From Mansonella perstans (lineage: Eukaryota > Nematoda > Chromadorea > Rhabditida > Onchocercidae), in the NCBI GenBank assembly GCA_037074765.1, contig JBAMDO010000014.1, positions 310,001 to 374,000 of the forward strand: DNA of 64,000 bases, given 5' to 3'. The notes under the pieces are model-generated. The model had not been told where the DNA came from and did not search any database. It worked only from the letters and a program-made list of their open reading frames with translations. The position numbers and the translations under genes are program-made. Position 1 is the first letter of the stretch. Each line of letters opens with the position of its first letter. Below are positions 22,006 through 35,800 of this stretch, piece after piece.

Positions 22006-25000
22006 CTACAGAATTGCTGATCTTGCACACAAGAACAGAACAGTCGAAGTTTCGAACTCACTCATTAAATAACACAGAACTTTCACTGCCCACTTGGTCA
22101 AATCATAAGTAGAACCTACCTCTTGCAGTTTCGCTTTCAGTTTCTCATTATTTGTAACTATAAGGAATTGTGCTTCGAGATCTCGATGTAAAGAGCGGTG
22201 TCCTATAAAGTTTACATAAAAATATCCACCACAAAAACTTGCATTACGTCTCAAAACTTTTCTTAAAGATTTTTTGGATTTCTTCAGGATTAGAGTTCAC
22301 ATTTTTTTAAATAATTATGGAAAAGTAAAAGTTAAAATATCCAAATTTAAATTTTATACGTCTAACCAAAAAACCTCATTTACCGAAAAGATTTGCCGCG
22401 AAACTTTCTGCTTAGTTCAAAGAAAAAAAAACTGTTGGATAAAATGCTAACAAAGTGAGATATGTACTAGGAAACTAGCGATGACCGAAAACACATGCTA
22501 TAAAGCTCTAATATTCTCACAATAGTACTCGAACAATCAAACTCAGCCCTAGATATTAAAAATTAGATTTTGTAATTATTGAAGCAAAAAACACACCGAA
22601 ATTCGAGGAGCCAATCATAGTAGCCGAAACAGATGACTGCTTTGAATCAATCCATAGGCCTTTCGCATGATAAGACCATCCCGGCCTATTGTATTCAAAT
22701 AGTCGGATAGCCGGACCAGCTACTTTATAGAAAAGATGTGATATATAAACGTACATAAGCGGTATAAAACCAAATAAACCAGATGCTTGATAGAATCCAT
22801 TTGCCTAAACTTAAAAAAATATATTGCTAGAGAAGAAAAATAAAATGAAGAAGATGCTAAAGAAACGGAGCAAGTAACTTCTAACTTGTGGTGAAGCATA
22901 AATGATATCCATTTCGGCGTCGTCCTGACTTGATAGCAGATCAGTGTAACAATCAGTAAAATTAAAATAGCCCGATGACATTGCTAATGACAGCTGACAA
23001 TTCTGAAAAAACAGTTAAGCACTGAAGATCTTATAGTAAGCCAATCTATGCATTTCAAAAATAAGCTCAGTAAAAAAAGTGGAAACAGAAAAACTCGACT
23101 TCTACACTAAAGCTGCCAAAAATCGGATCTACGAACCTGCATAGACAACAAATTTTTTAAAAACTCGAATTCCTGATTGATCGACACGATGCCCATTTGT
23201 ACCAACGGATATATTCGTGTGCCTGCAGGCAAGCTGTTTCCTGGATCAAAAGCTTTGCCAAATGAATTCAGCGTTGACATAACTCGATTGTAGAGCATAC
23301 TTTTATATGCCTCGATAGATCCTGAAATATACAATAAACGAGACGTGGAATCAAACATGATAACAGCCTGCAAAAAAGGAAAAAAATTGAGGAATATAAA
23401 CTAATTACTATGACTAATTACTACAACAAGAAATCTAGAGGGAAATCATCTTCTGACCCTAAGAGATGTGATAAAACTATGGAACCTCAGTAACCTCTTC
23501 AGCAAGAAAGTAATTTTTGAGCTACTGCACTAGATGAAAGATGTGGGAAGATTCCAGCGATTACTTTATCTTTTCTGATATAATAGAGCCATAAAACCTT
23601 GATAAATGATACAATCAATGCTAACTGCTATCCATGGACAGGTTACTTTATTTCGATGTGATTGTACTGCAAGAACTAAATGGAACCTTCGAAAGGATGA
23701 ATATCGCATTCATTCGCTAAGCTTGTGGTTCCTTGCATATTCAACATGAATGAGCACGATCCAACAACTTCAACCAAAGAATCAACAAAATCTGCAAGCT
23801 GTGGACAATTCTCGATGAGTATATATCTATCCAATCGATTTGTGAAATAAATTTCTGATAAATTAGCCCTGAAAGTCTAATTTCAATTTTAAAATTTATA
23901 GCAAAAGTGATCAAAAACTGTCTAAAGCATTGCAGAACGGCATAGTACAAACTATCCACAGAAAAAAATTAAAAAGGTAACAGAAGTTTTCGAGTAACTC
24001 TTTCCATGATAGTATAAATAACTATTTTCTCCCAGTATTTCTAGCAGTTTTTGATTTTTTCGCAAACTTTAATCAGAGTGTATACTAAAATCTGATTAAC
24101 ATCATAATATATCATAATAAATTTTCATATTGATAACTGTCACAAAATATGATTTCAATTTTTTAAATGTGTTATTCCCTTGTCATCTGAATTTCCCCGT
24201 CATTGTCAGACTTTAGCGTAAACTCTAGAGTAAAGCAGTTTAATTCAAATTTACCCAGTAATGATGATGTGATTGTCGAACACCAAAAGTTTCATATGTT
24301 GCAAGCCGATCACTTCGTTCACTCTTTCAGATAGTAGCATTTTCTTCAGACCACGCAAGTATGGTGTATGGAATAAATACACTGAGGCACGCGGCATTAA
24401 CCTTTCAAAATTTCGATAAAGAAAGGGTTGAATTTAAATTACTGAATAATAAAGTAAGAGATTAGATCAACTAGTTTGATAGACGATATATTAAGTATAG
24501 GATAAGTACAAATGTTATCTCAGTTATTTTAGAAAAAAGATGCCATAATAATAAAAGAATTCGTTACCAAATTAACGTCAGAATATTTCCGGAACTATAT
24601 CCTTAAATAATGTATAGCATGGCGAATAATTTAGCACTGCGGATATCGAAAAACTCATAGATACTGCAGTGTATAAGACCCAACTTTTTTCTCAAACTTG
24701 AATATCAGAATGCTTCTCTACCTTTTTAATAGTTGGATTGAGCTGTTTTCTGCTCCACCACGTGTACTTCTCAGACAATCCAAAAGAATATTCATTTTTA
24801 AATTTGAATTAATTTCCAATGCTTTCTTCAATTCTTCCACCTATAAAACTCAAAGAAAAAAAATATTGTGAATTCAAATTGATCACTGATATCTTATCTC
24901 ACCAAGACATCAATAAGTCTTTAAATTTTCTCAGACAAAATCTTCTCAGATTCTCGGTTCAACTGCTAATTGCTTGCATAAATCTCGATTGCTGTGTGCT

Positions 25001-25548
25001 GTATCAAAATAAGTCTTTAAAAAAAGTACCAAATGTTTTGGAAGTACAATATAATTAAATATGAAATGAATCCTAATACTTTTAAATAGCTAATAAAAAC
25101 TATGAAAAAAATATAATTATACCTACCAAAGTTTCTTCATAACTGCCACCGCCCAAATACAAAGCTGAGAAGACAATTCTTTCTTTAGCTTCTCGAATCA
25201 AGCACTTAAAAAACGAAATTATTATATGCCTGCGAATAAATCCATTAAATGATTTATTAATTCCACAATTCGATGTTAAAAAAGATTTTCAAGTTCAAAT
25301 TTTCATACTCAGAAAAAAGTACGATTTTAATGTGGTATAAATTCTGAAGCTTTAATTTTTCAAATAAAATTTGAAGGTTTTAGTTTAAAAATCAAACAAC
25401 AAACCAATAATTTTTCGTAAAATTCCGTTGGATTTTTAATTATTTTTATCTTTTCTGGATCAACTTCAACATAAGGAGCATTTTGAGGAAGCCATTCAAG
25501 TGTATCGTAATTTGTTTCATCCAATAAATTTACCTCAATCTTCCCCAT
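22006..25548 (-). CDS. pgs-1: PGS1, CDP-diacylglycerol-glycerol-3-phosphate 3-phosphatidyltransferase
   Basis: Nine in-phase exons: 25405-25548, 25127-25204, 24722-24840, 24255-24401, 23687-23868, 23137-23321, 22886-23002, 22597-22804, 22006-22202; 458 residues from ATG 25548. It belongs to the phospholipase D superfamily: HKD motif 1 is GLQHMKLLVFDNHIIITG (HxKxxxxD) and motif 2 is WSYHAKGLW. Other family landmarks are FHTPYLRGLKKML, YFTNRLDRYIL, IYPLVQMG and GHRSLHRDLEAQF. The enzyme makes phosphatidylglycerophosphate from CDP-diacylglycerol and glycerol-3-phosphate, the committed step to cardiolipin at the mitochondrial inner membrane. An acceptor lies 4 nt before the ATG, so a 5' exon (UTR or presequence) probably exists upstream. 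All catalytic His/Lys pairs are intact. Confidence 0.93.
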
Positions 25549-26781
25549 CTCCTAAAAAACACGTAAAACAAAACGTGAAATACGTGAAACTTTGACTATG
25601 CACGAGTGAGCAAACAATATAGGAAGAAAAAGCACTCCTCATAGCAAATATAAGTAGTACGTGCAACCTATAATAAGTAAATAATACATGAGTCATTAAA
25701 ACGGTTAATTATTCACTATACGAATCATCATATACTCTATTACTGGCGTGTAGAAGTCATACATTGCAAGCAATAGCACTAATCAAGAATATCAATATTT
25801 TAAAAGCCTATGTGAAAGCCTATACTCAAAAATATCAATATTCCAAAAACGTCTCCAATTAAATTTCAGATGTTTGAGTTATTCTCTCGCGTTATGTTAA
25901 GTGTTTTCCCAGTTATATTCCTTAGAATTTGGAAAAATAAATACGAAAAAAAAAAACGTCTTACGTTATGACCTCACGTTTTCATAAATGATAGACAGAC
26001 AGACCGCATCGAAAATTTTCATCCCACCACATATGCTAAATTTTTCATTACCAAATGGCGCTTACTTCGGTAGTTCCTACTTTTTTTTTTCAAGTTCACG
26101 TTTTATTCTTTTTTATAAGCCCTGTTTTTTTTTTCTAACGCTTTTTTTGATCCACTATTATATTAAATTGATTTGATTTTTTGCACCTGTTAGGCCTTTA
26201 TTGTATAATTTTATCCTTATTAAGGCCTTTGTTGCGTAATTTTAGCCTTATTAATGCCTGTATAATTTTAGCTTTATTAATTAAAGTTTAATTAGTTAAC
26301 TCTCTTCATTATGGTTTGCTATATTTGATAAGAATGAGCGATTCCGTTTTCAGTATTTGTTTTTATTGAACAATTAATTGAATCAAATCAATGAATAATT
26401 TCGAAAATCGTATCAATGACATAAATTACCATCATTTGATGAAACACAAACCATATTAAGTTAATGAATAAGAAATTATCCATTAACTTAATTAATTGTT
26501 GATAAGCCTCTTATTAAACTTTTATCATTTGATTGTTCTCGATCTTCAACATGCTTTATTAATCTTTACTAATTAGGCAAAAAGCCTAACATTGTAAATT
26601 ATGCTACGATTTATACTTCTATTGAGTAGAATTGCTTTTTAGAATAAATTAAACGATTATTTTGATAAATGAAATCACATTCATTTTGCTAAAAGTTTGT
26701 TTAACTTTTCTCGTGTAATTGTTTCAGGACAATTTGAAATAATCGATTGATCATTTGAGCTAGGCAACAAGTGTTGGAAGT
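25549..26781. other. shared upstream region of pgs-1 and mxl-1 (divergent)
   Basis: The two genes point away from each other, so this 1.2 kb should hold both promoters. It contains a short direct duplication around 25790-25850 (AAAATATCAATATT…AAAGCCTAT) and a tandem repeat at 26193-26281. No coding gene recognised. Confidence 0.5.
26193..26281. repeat. tandem repeat, three copies of about 30 bp
   Basis: Units starting GGCCTTTATTGTATAATTTT, GGCCTTTGTTGCGTAATTTT and TGCCTGTATAATTTTAGC, each ending in CTTATTAA or CTTTATTAA. The third unit is shortened. Confidence 0.85.
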
Positions 26782-28258
26782 ATGAGCGATGCTGACTTTA
26801 GTGATGGAGAGGTGAAATATATATTCACTGCTTTTTCTCGTACAGCTAATCAGAAATTAGAAATTCTATTATAGAATAAATTCTATTATTATTATTATTG
26901 CGAGTTTTGTTTCGAAGAACATAAAATCTGTAAAAATATATTAGATTTTATAAGTACTACTAACTGATATTCTTAAATTATGTATTTTATCCGATAAAAA
27001 TAGAAGTAATTAATTCTTGTTAATTTTCAACTCAAGATTTGTGCGAATATACTGATTGATTTAGGATGATATTGCAACAAATTCAACAGTAGCAAAGGAT
27101 AATAAACGAAATGCCCGTGCACAGCATAATGCTTTAGAAAGACGTCGTCGTGATAATATCAAGGATATGTACGGTGCTTTAAAGGATGCTATTCCTGGAA
27201 TGCGTAATGAAAGAGTATATTTCAATCTTTTTGCTTTTCTTATCCACATTTTTTTTTGGAAGAACATAGCACATTTATCTCTTATTAAGGTGGGAAATTT
27301 TGAAATTATGCAAAAAAATTTTCAAGAATAATCATTTTATGTTAAAAAGATGTCATATTGCGTTTCCTATACAAGGATATCAATGTACTGATATATATTT
27401 TGCACTATATTAATGATGAATTCATCGTGTAGTCTCTTACTGTTACATTTTTATTTATATTTTTATTTACAATACTTATTTTATAGGCTTCACGAGCTGC
27501 TGTTCTAAAGAAGTCAATCGATTTAATAACTTCGAAGCAAGCAGATTTGGAAAGAATTTTAGCGGAAAATCAAAAATTGGAACAAGAAAATGATGCGTTA
27601 GAGCATGAAATTGAACGACTGAAACAAACAGCGGGAAGTAAAATTACTGAAACGGTATATTTAGTTTCTTTTTAACAGCCATTTTATCACTATAAATCAT
27701 AAGTAACAAGATTAAGAATGGTTTCAAGATTAGCATGCATATGCGCCATCATCGGAAGATATATTGTAGTGAACGATTAGACAGTCTTGGTGCTACTCTT
27801 TGTCGCAGTTCTCATCTTTCATGAAGAATATTTACTATTTCTGAAGTATTGTGGCTATTGCTAAATTTGGTGCAGTGCATCATCTGTCCATGAAATATTT
27901 CGAGAATGATCGCTGTTGTCAAGTTTCAATTTCAAATAGTTCCAATTGGAAATCTTGGAGTTTCTATTATTAAATTTCTTTCTCTATATTCCTGATTTAG
28001 CAATAAATAAATATAAATTTAATAAAGGAACTTTAAGTTCCCTTACAATTTCAAAATAGCTAAATCTTCTTATTATCATCACTGTATTTGAGTAATTAGG
28101 TATCGGATGATACAAATCGACGGACGAACAAAGATATGCTAGGGAACGATGCGATGTCCGGAAGTAACCCTTCCCATTTGAGTGCATGCCTCACTCTTTC
28201 AAATCGTAAACGTCCTGCTCCAACTGATGACCAAAGTGCCGCTCCAAGAAATACCTAA
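26782..28258 (+). CDS. mxl-1: MAX-like bHLH-leucine zipper protein (MXL-1)
   Basis: Four exons: 26782-26811, 27065-27214, 27487-27654, 28100-28258; 168 residues, all phase 0 junctions. The short acidic start (MSDADFSDGE) is followed by the basic region KRNARAQHNALERRRRDNIK, which carries the His-Glu-Arg E-box contacts, then helix 1 (DMYGALKDAIPGM), a loop, helix 2 (SRAAVLKKSIDLIT) and a leucine zipper with heptads through ERILAENQKLEQENDALEHE. The C-terminus ends in a basic NRKRPAP element. MAX is the obligate dimer partner of Myc/Mad/Mondo-type factors at CACGTG sites. In nematodes the partners are MDL-1 and similar proteins. Organisation and length fit the family. Confidence 0.95.
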
Positions 28259-29815
28259 ATTTATCCTCCTATTAGTCTTATGTTTAATGCAATATTTGAT
28301 ATGTTCTTGCCATGTCTTAAAAGCATTTATTTAGTATCACTATAATATTTGTTTGTGAAGTTCAGTTCAGGAATAGTTGGTAGCTAGTTGAAAAATTTTT
28401 TGAAAGCACGAAAACTCATTAATGCTACGCTCCTCTATCGATCCTTTGAGAATTCGTTTTCTTATATTTGATATTCCAAATTGAAGCAATTCATTCATAA
28501 CAAGATATCTGAGAGAAATTTTGCCATGTATGATATTTACAACTATCATTCCACCCACCATTACTGCTGAATTTAGTTTTCTTTGGAAATATTCTCTTTT
28601 ATGCTTAGAATACCAAATATCTTTCATTGTTGATCAGTTAGAAGAATAGGTACAGAATAAATATATTTCTTTTTTGATTATGTATGAACTGTTTTGAAAC
28701 ATTTCAAATGGGTATCCATGTCATGTATGTAACGAACATGGAAAAAGCTTAAAAACGCATATGGTGTATGTATGTATCTTTGAGGATGAAATTATAGTAT
28801 AGAAGAACACAGAAATATCAAAAAAAAAAATCTTATTGACAATCAAAAACCGAATTTTAAGTACTTAATGATAAATTAAAAAATAACTTCGGATAATAGT
28901 AATATGCCAAACAAAAAAATGACAATCATAAATAACATAATTAGAAATACAAAAGCAGAAATTTCATCAATGATCTTTAGGAATTTCACCAATGACCCTT
29001 TTCTAACCTTTGGTCCTCCATGCAGATATCGCTTCCATTATCCCTTGAGCTTTTCAAAGCGACAATGTAAGACCTATACGATTCAGTAAAAATATTTTGT
29101 AAAAGAAACAGATTTAATCAGTTCTTAATAGAAACAATTTAAAAAAGCAATTAAAATTGTCCTTCAAATATAAAGGCCAGAACAATGCACTTGTTATAAA
29201 ACAAGTGTGGGCAAAATAAAGTGACCAATTTTGGAAAAAAAAAAGAGCGACTGGTATTAGGTCTAATCTATCTCAGCAAAGTAAGGAGTTTAAATAGAAT
29301 TCAATTCAGCCAAATTTATCACTGTTTGCTTGCTAACATAATTACTAGCGTCTTGAAGTGACGACTGATATGCTTTAATTAATCAATGGCCAAGAAGTTA
29401 CACAAGTACCTATTCCTCTCATCTGAGTCGAAATTGGAATTTTGCATATAAAGAAAACAGAGAGACAGACTACCTTCTAAACTATAGATTCAGGAATTTT
29501 GGTCAACATGAGAAAATCGTTATTCTGAAGAATCTTTCTGCAGTAAAGAGAACAAAGATAGAAATTTAAAAAGCCTAAACAAAATCATTAAAACATTTGA
29601 AAAGTCTGAAAAAAGAAACTTGAAATTACACAAAACAAATGTATGTTTAGGTCGGTTTTTCTGCCCTGAAACGATCATTTCAAGTGACAAGTAAACCAAA
29701 AAATAGAGAACCGAATGATTATCATTTAAAGTGATAGAAGGAAAATGATTATCATTTAAAGTAACAGAAGGAGAACAATTATCATTTAGAGTAAGGAACA
29801 CGATCCTCAAAAATA
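28259..29815. other. intergenic between convergent mxl-1 and nova-1
   Basis: No gene recognised. The open frames here lack splice context or family motifs. Three imperfect copies of a roughly 31-bp unit containing AATGATTATCATTTAAAGT lie at about 29714-29795, next to the nova-1 stop. The region will include both 3' UTRs. Confidence 0.45.
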
Positions 29816-32800
29816 TCAACGAAATCCACCACGTGCATTATTCTGTGCCTGTTGATTACGACGCATCTGTTCGTCGTTGATAACTTTATCAATCATCATA
29901 CGACCGTTACGTATGCAATCTACGTCTCCGGTTAAACTGAAACCAAACAGATGACGATAATATTAGAGATGCAAGTGCAGAACATATCTCAATTGTGTTT
30001 TACTATTATTATGTTTCTGTGTTATCGACAAATATCTTCCTTCCTTCCACTTTCTTCTTAATCATTAAAGGTAACATGCATTTCAGTTTATGATTATTAG
30101 ACGTTACAATTCCTATTATTCTCAGTTCCTTTATTACTAACTCAAGAAACTCTTCTTTTTTATTACCTCAAACAATAAGTCCCAATAGTAAGCAAACCGT
30201 CAACTATAAAATATGCATTATTTATGGGTTCTCTATAGTAATAAATTATGATGTTGAATATTCAGACAACATCGCTGCATAAATATTCAGAGCCAAACTG
30301 AGATTACAATCCTATTTTTAAATTCACGCAATTCTTTATTTTTTATGACAATTAATGCTTTAAAAAGCAGTAAAAATCAAAAAAAAAAAAAAAAAAAATA
30401 TTCTCATGTCACAGTTATCCTCGTTATGTAACAAATTTACCATTTTCCTCACTAATAATACAGTTATCATCCAACACTAACCATACAAGTTTGTTTTTAA
30501 TTCATCTCACAGCTGAGCTAGTGCTAATGAAACGTCGAATTTTTATTTCTTCACGTTTGCATGAGAAGAAATATTATCTATACCATCTTGACTGTTATCA
30601 CTGAAATAAAATGTCGAGTTCTATCTAATTCTTTCATAAACTTCACACGAAACTATCTGTCAAAACGAACCTTACAAGACGATTCCCCTGTCCTGCAGCT
30701 GTACCACGTTTGTGTACTTCCACTTTACAACCGCTTAAATGCTGAATTTCAGCCAGTGTTTTAGCTCTTGGACCAAGGATTGCTCCAACAATCGTATCCG
30801 GAATCTGAAAAATGACTAAAGTAAAAAGAAAACTTTCTCTCTCTCTCTTCTATACAAATGATCGAAAAAGTTTAATTTTTTTCAAGGAAAAAAAAAACCA
30901 TTTGCCCACCTCGAGATCAATATGATTATTGTCGATAATCTTTTCCTTGATTACAGAAGCAGCAAAATTCTGTCCGCTCGATGAACCACTGTTCTGTTTA
31001 CTTTGGCTTAATACATCGATCAGAACGCCACCAACGCCACTTAGCGACTACAATTTATAAATCAGTTATTTTCTTTTTTATAAAAAAATTCGCGTATAAA
31101 TCATAAGTTGGTCAATCTTTGATATTTCCGTAAGCTTGACTTCAAGATTTCAATTCCGTAAGGCTGTTTCTTCAAGTTTCTAACTCTTTGCGAACATAAT
31201 TCCAAAGGTTAGATTTCCCACAACTAATTTGTAAATCAGTTATTTCCTTTTTTTTAAATGAATTCATATGTAAATCATAAGCTACTCAATCTTTAGTAAA
31301 AAAAAACTTTTTCAAAAAAAGTGCACATATAATAAAATGAGCACATCAAATACAGTAACTCGCATGACCACATATGAACATTGTTTCAGAAAATTTTCAA
31401 GCAAAATAAAATTCCCTAGCATCACTTCAGGTCATTAAGCGTTGTACTATATCTTAACATAATCATCTCTATTTACTGCCAGAGATATTTCGGGACCATA
31501 CAGTTCGGTGTTTTACAATTTTCTTGAACTCATGTGCAACATAAAATTGAACCAGGATTTAAAACCTATATATATGGTGAATTCAATAGCTGCAACACTC
31601 TTCGTGAAGCCAGAAATTTTTGTGTGCAGAAAATTCTTCCACTCTTCCTAATAACCGACATCCATGGATAAAACTAACACTTCCCATTAAAAAGGAGTGG
31701 AAATACTGCGTTTGCAATTTATGAGAAAAAAGATTTAAAAAAAAAAGCTATACATAAAACCACGCCGAAAAAAAAAGCGAAAAAGAAAATCAGTAATCGG
31801 CGAACTATAGAGAGTGTGTGTCTCATTAAAAACGTTGACAAGTTGTAAATTTATTCATAAAATGAGAGAAAAAAATTGAGTAAACGCTGTACGCAAGGCA
31901 TTCACTTTTAATAAAGATTCAAATCCAGAAACTGTAACCACTGGAAGAAATGCAAGGCAGTTTCAAGAACCGTCCACGATGTAACATTTATAATTTTTTA
32001 TAAGGAACTGAATTTCTACCTGAACTGCATAAGGCTTATGAACTTAAACACATTCGACCACAGCTTATATTTATTAGTTTTCGAAAAAAAGCATAACTTG
32101 GCGCCTAACTAACTGTCCATAACTCATGGCTTCAGCTTAACGAGAAAAAAGTATCATACAACCTGAAAATTCCAGACACCCAGAAATGAGTTGGGAAAAA
32201 TCGTGGATACTGAACAAGATGTATTATTATGAAACGAAATTAGTTTACTATTTATCTGCATGCTGATTTTTACTGGCAATCCAGAAATAGAAATATAGTT
32301 ATCCTTTTATGAAAGATGAAAATCACAAAAAGTAATAAAAATTTCATAAAATTATTCTGGAAATTTAAAATAAATAGAAGTAAGGATGAGTATCAATAGT
32401 AGATATCAACAGGAAATTCAAGAAGTACAATGAACATAGGAGAAAAAAATTGTTAAGAAGGGAAAAATACTGAATGGAAACAAACCTCACCGACTATAAT
32501 AACGAGAACTTAACAGATAACGAGGAAACTGCAAATTGTTAATACAAATAAATATTAAAGCGACGAAAAAACGGAATTTAAAAATGATAAAGGAAAAATT
32601 TGATTGCAAAATGATGAAATTAATGCGCGGCAAAGATGCTACATGAGATTATTTTGCAAGTTAATGAAAATAACTAAAATTATTTGGCAACTTCAAATTA
32701 AAAGTAAAAATTAGTGAAGTGTGACACCGGAGAATGCGATATATTACTCATGCCTACTTTCTTCTATTCTACAACAAAGGATTTATAAGGCATGCATGGC

Positions 32801-35800
32801 TGATGGTAGATAAAATAGATTTTAACTGAAGAGCGATTTGGAACAAAATACTCAAAATATAATTAAACTGATGATCAAAAACTTAATGAAGCGGTATGAA
32901 ATTATTATAATATCCAAATCTTTTCGCCTGCTGAGAAAAGTCCAGAAAATGCAGTCCAAGAAGTTGAAGGGTATAAAGACTGAATTGAAATTTTCATAAA
33001 AAGAGTCCACGAAGTGACAAAAGATACAAATCTCAAACTGACAGACTTACAAGTTTTCAAAAAAAGAGCACTAGTTGCTACCTTATCGATAAAAGAATGA
33101 TTGTACTTTGCTTAAATCGTTTTGTCCTCCGCCTGATGCTGCTCCTGCTGTTCCTCCTGTTGCACTACTTCCTCCTCCTGCTCCGCTAGTGAATCGTCGA
33201 TCAGTATTGTCGACAGTGGCAGTCGTGCCTGCTAAGTTAGTGGTCTCGAATCGTTGCTGTTGTGATAAACCTTGCGAGGAAGTCAAAGCGGGAGTTTCGT
33301 TCGTCCGCATCTGTGCCATTGCAGCAACACCAAGTCCAAGACCCAAACCCATGATATTATATTTCGCCAAAATCTGGAATATGGAACACTGAACCTAGAA
33401 GGCAGAAACAACGAGATTTTGGTTGAGGATGACATTGAAACTTTTTGACGAGAAATGCAAACCATTAATTAGTAAGATTTACCTGCATGGCTTGCATAAC
33501 TTCTGCTACACTTGTCTCATTGAAGCCAGATGTGCGTAAAGTTGACTGCAAACTGTCCAGGAATGCTAGCAACTGCAAGACAAGACGAAATTTTCCAAAA
33601 TTTAAAGTAAATCTAGTGCAGGATAATATATCTCGGAACAAAACTTGAATCGGAAATTTTGTATTTCTTCGATTTTTCTCACATTTTTCATTTTACGGAT
33701 CCGAAGACCACCTAAATCAGTGAAAAATCTCGCCGAAAAACTCAAAAACTCCAGAATAATGTATGAACATATACCTCATTATTCCCTAAGCCTTGCATAG
33801 GGTTAAATTTGAAACCAGCCATATTGTTTTGCTGATATAAATCCTTTGCCGGCGTCGCATATGTCGCTTCTAAACAAAAGCAATAATGAAATCCAATCAG
33901 TAGTCAAAAGCATTAAAATTTTCAAATCACACTGTACTTCGCTTTCAGTAGCATCACTGTTGAAAATATTTCGAATTTTTGCTGCACGTTTGGTATGAGA
34001 ACGAATGACAGTAATGTGAATGGTATGGTACCATCATTCAGATAAGGCAGATGGGTAATGCATATTATTAATGGTATATGAGTAGATTCTAAGGGCAAAC
34101 ATGATTTTAAATTATATCGGCTTGAAATGAATCATGACCCAGAAAGAAACCCGTGCAAATGATGAAAAATAATTGGTTACTCATGAGAAAAATCCAATTG
34201 GAGTTCTCAATAAACTAAAATCAATCCTAAAACACCACAAAGTGGATTTATTAATTACTTAACTTTGCAATCTCTATTCTACAATTTTAACACTAAGAAA
34301 AAACACGTGTACTGTAAATATTATTTCACTTATGAAAGATGTCAACAGCGCAAGGCAGAGAACGTTAGAACTTTAGCTAGATCCTGCTCTAGAAAAGCAA
34401 TGGACTAAACGTTCACAATATTACCGAACATCGGTATTACTGCCTGCATCACAATGACTTTCCAATGAACTATGATGCCGTTTTCATATATTACGGACTT
34501 CATCACTGGTATCTTTCATGTGATGTTTGTAATGAACCATTAATATCAGAAATATGAATGGCTGGCTACAAATCATTAATGATGTCTGATTGGGAAAACG
34601 TGCATAATAAAAGAAAAAATCGAATTTACTGCTTAAAAAGGCTGGAGATTGATTAAGAAGAGACAAACCTGAGAATGTTTGACGATTGCTTTCAAAACTG
34701 CCCGGAAATAAAATGGGCATAATTTACAATGTAGGACAAAAAGATGGTTTATTTAAACCATCTTAAGGAGAAGATCAATGACAATAACAGAAGAATAACT
34801 TTTTCTCTTCATAACTTGCTCAGTATTTTGAGTAATAGCAAAGAGGAGGAGCAGCAGTAGAAAGCAGGAATCCTTAATCACTTCAAAACAAGAGAAAAAG
34901 GTCAGACTTTCATAAAGAAAGGAAGACATGATCTGAGAATAACTTCGAAAATCCAGGATTTCTCAGAAATCCATATCCAGGAATACCACAACTTCCTTTC
35001 CATCCTGACTTCCCACAGTCTCCCCCTCTTTACTATTTGGGAATGATTATCAGTCCACCAAATCTCACCTAAAGCTCTTTGCTGATTCGGCTGCCAAACT
35101 TGCGCAGCAGCATGACTGATCTGTCCGAAATGGTTTTGCTGCACTGGAGCACCACCAAACTGGGGTGCATTCTGGCTACGATTGCTGAAATCGAAGGGCT
35201 GAATCGTCTGGCCCTGGACACCACCACCTATTCCGTGCAGTAAGCCACTAGCAGGACCAAAACTATCATCCTTATGATCTGGTATGGTTGCCATAGCGTG
35301 CTGCGGATCCGCGGCTACTTTTTCCAAGACACGCTGAAGGGCATCCATGAGAACTTCATCCTGTTCAGCAGCTATCGTGATGATCCGTTCCTGGCTTACT
35401 TTTGCTTCCTGGCTACCAGCTTTAGGATAAACTTGAATATTTGCCCCAGTTTGCTCACGAATTTCTTTGATACGTGCACCACTCTTACCAATAACCATTC
35501 CGGCCGAAGTATTTGGCACCACGAGCTTCATCTGAATTTTCGATGTTTTTCTTTTTTTTGAACCCAACACTCTTGGACACACATGCATGTTTTGCACAGT
35601 CCGGATGAGGTACCACAGTCAATCAGACAAAATTCAAACATTTTGTGATAGAGGAATCGGGTTAAAATTGTCTAAAATCATGCGCACTGATAAAAATGGA
35701 AAAAAAAAGGGAGATTCTTATGTTTAATAATAGTCTCTATAAATCTAACATTACAAAGATGAATGTGCCCCCATCAGGAATATGCAAAACAATTCATTTA

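Noticed and set aside
32916..33100. coding-looking plus-strand stretch (EKSPENAVQEVEGYKD…) in a nova-1 intron
   Set aside because: It has an internal stop, no upstream frame, and no recognised family. It is too weak to call a pseudogene.
33108..33392. 94-residue Pro/Ala/Val-rich open frame on the plus strand
   Set aside because: Antisense shadow of the nova-1 exon at 33107-33373.
35274..35561. 95-residue open frame on the plus strand
   Set aside because: Antisense shadow of the nova-1 KH2 exon.
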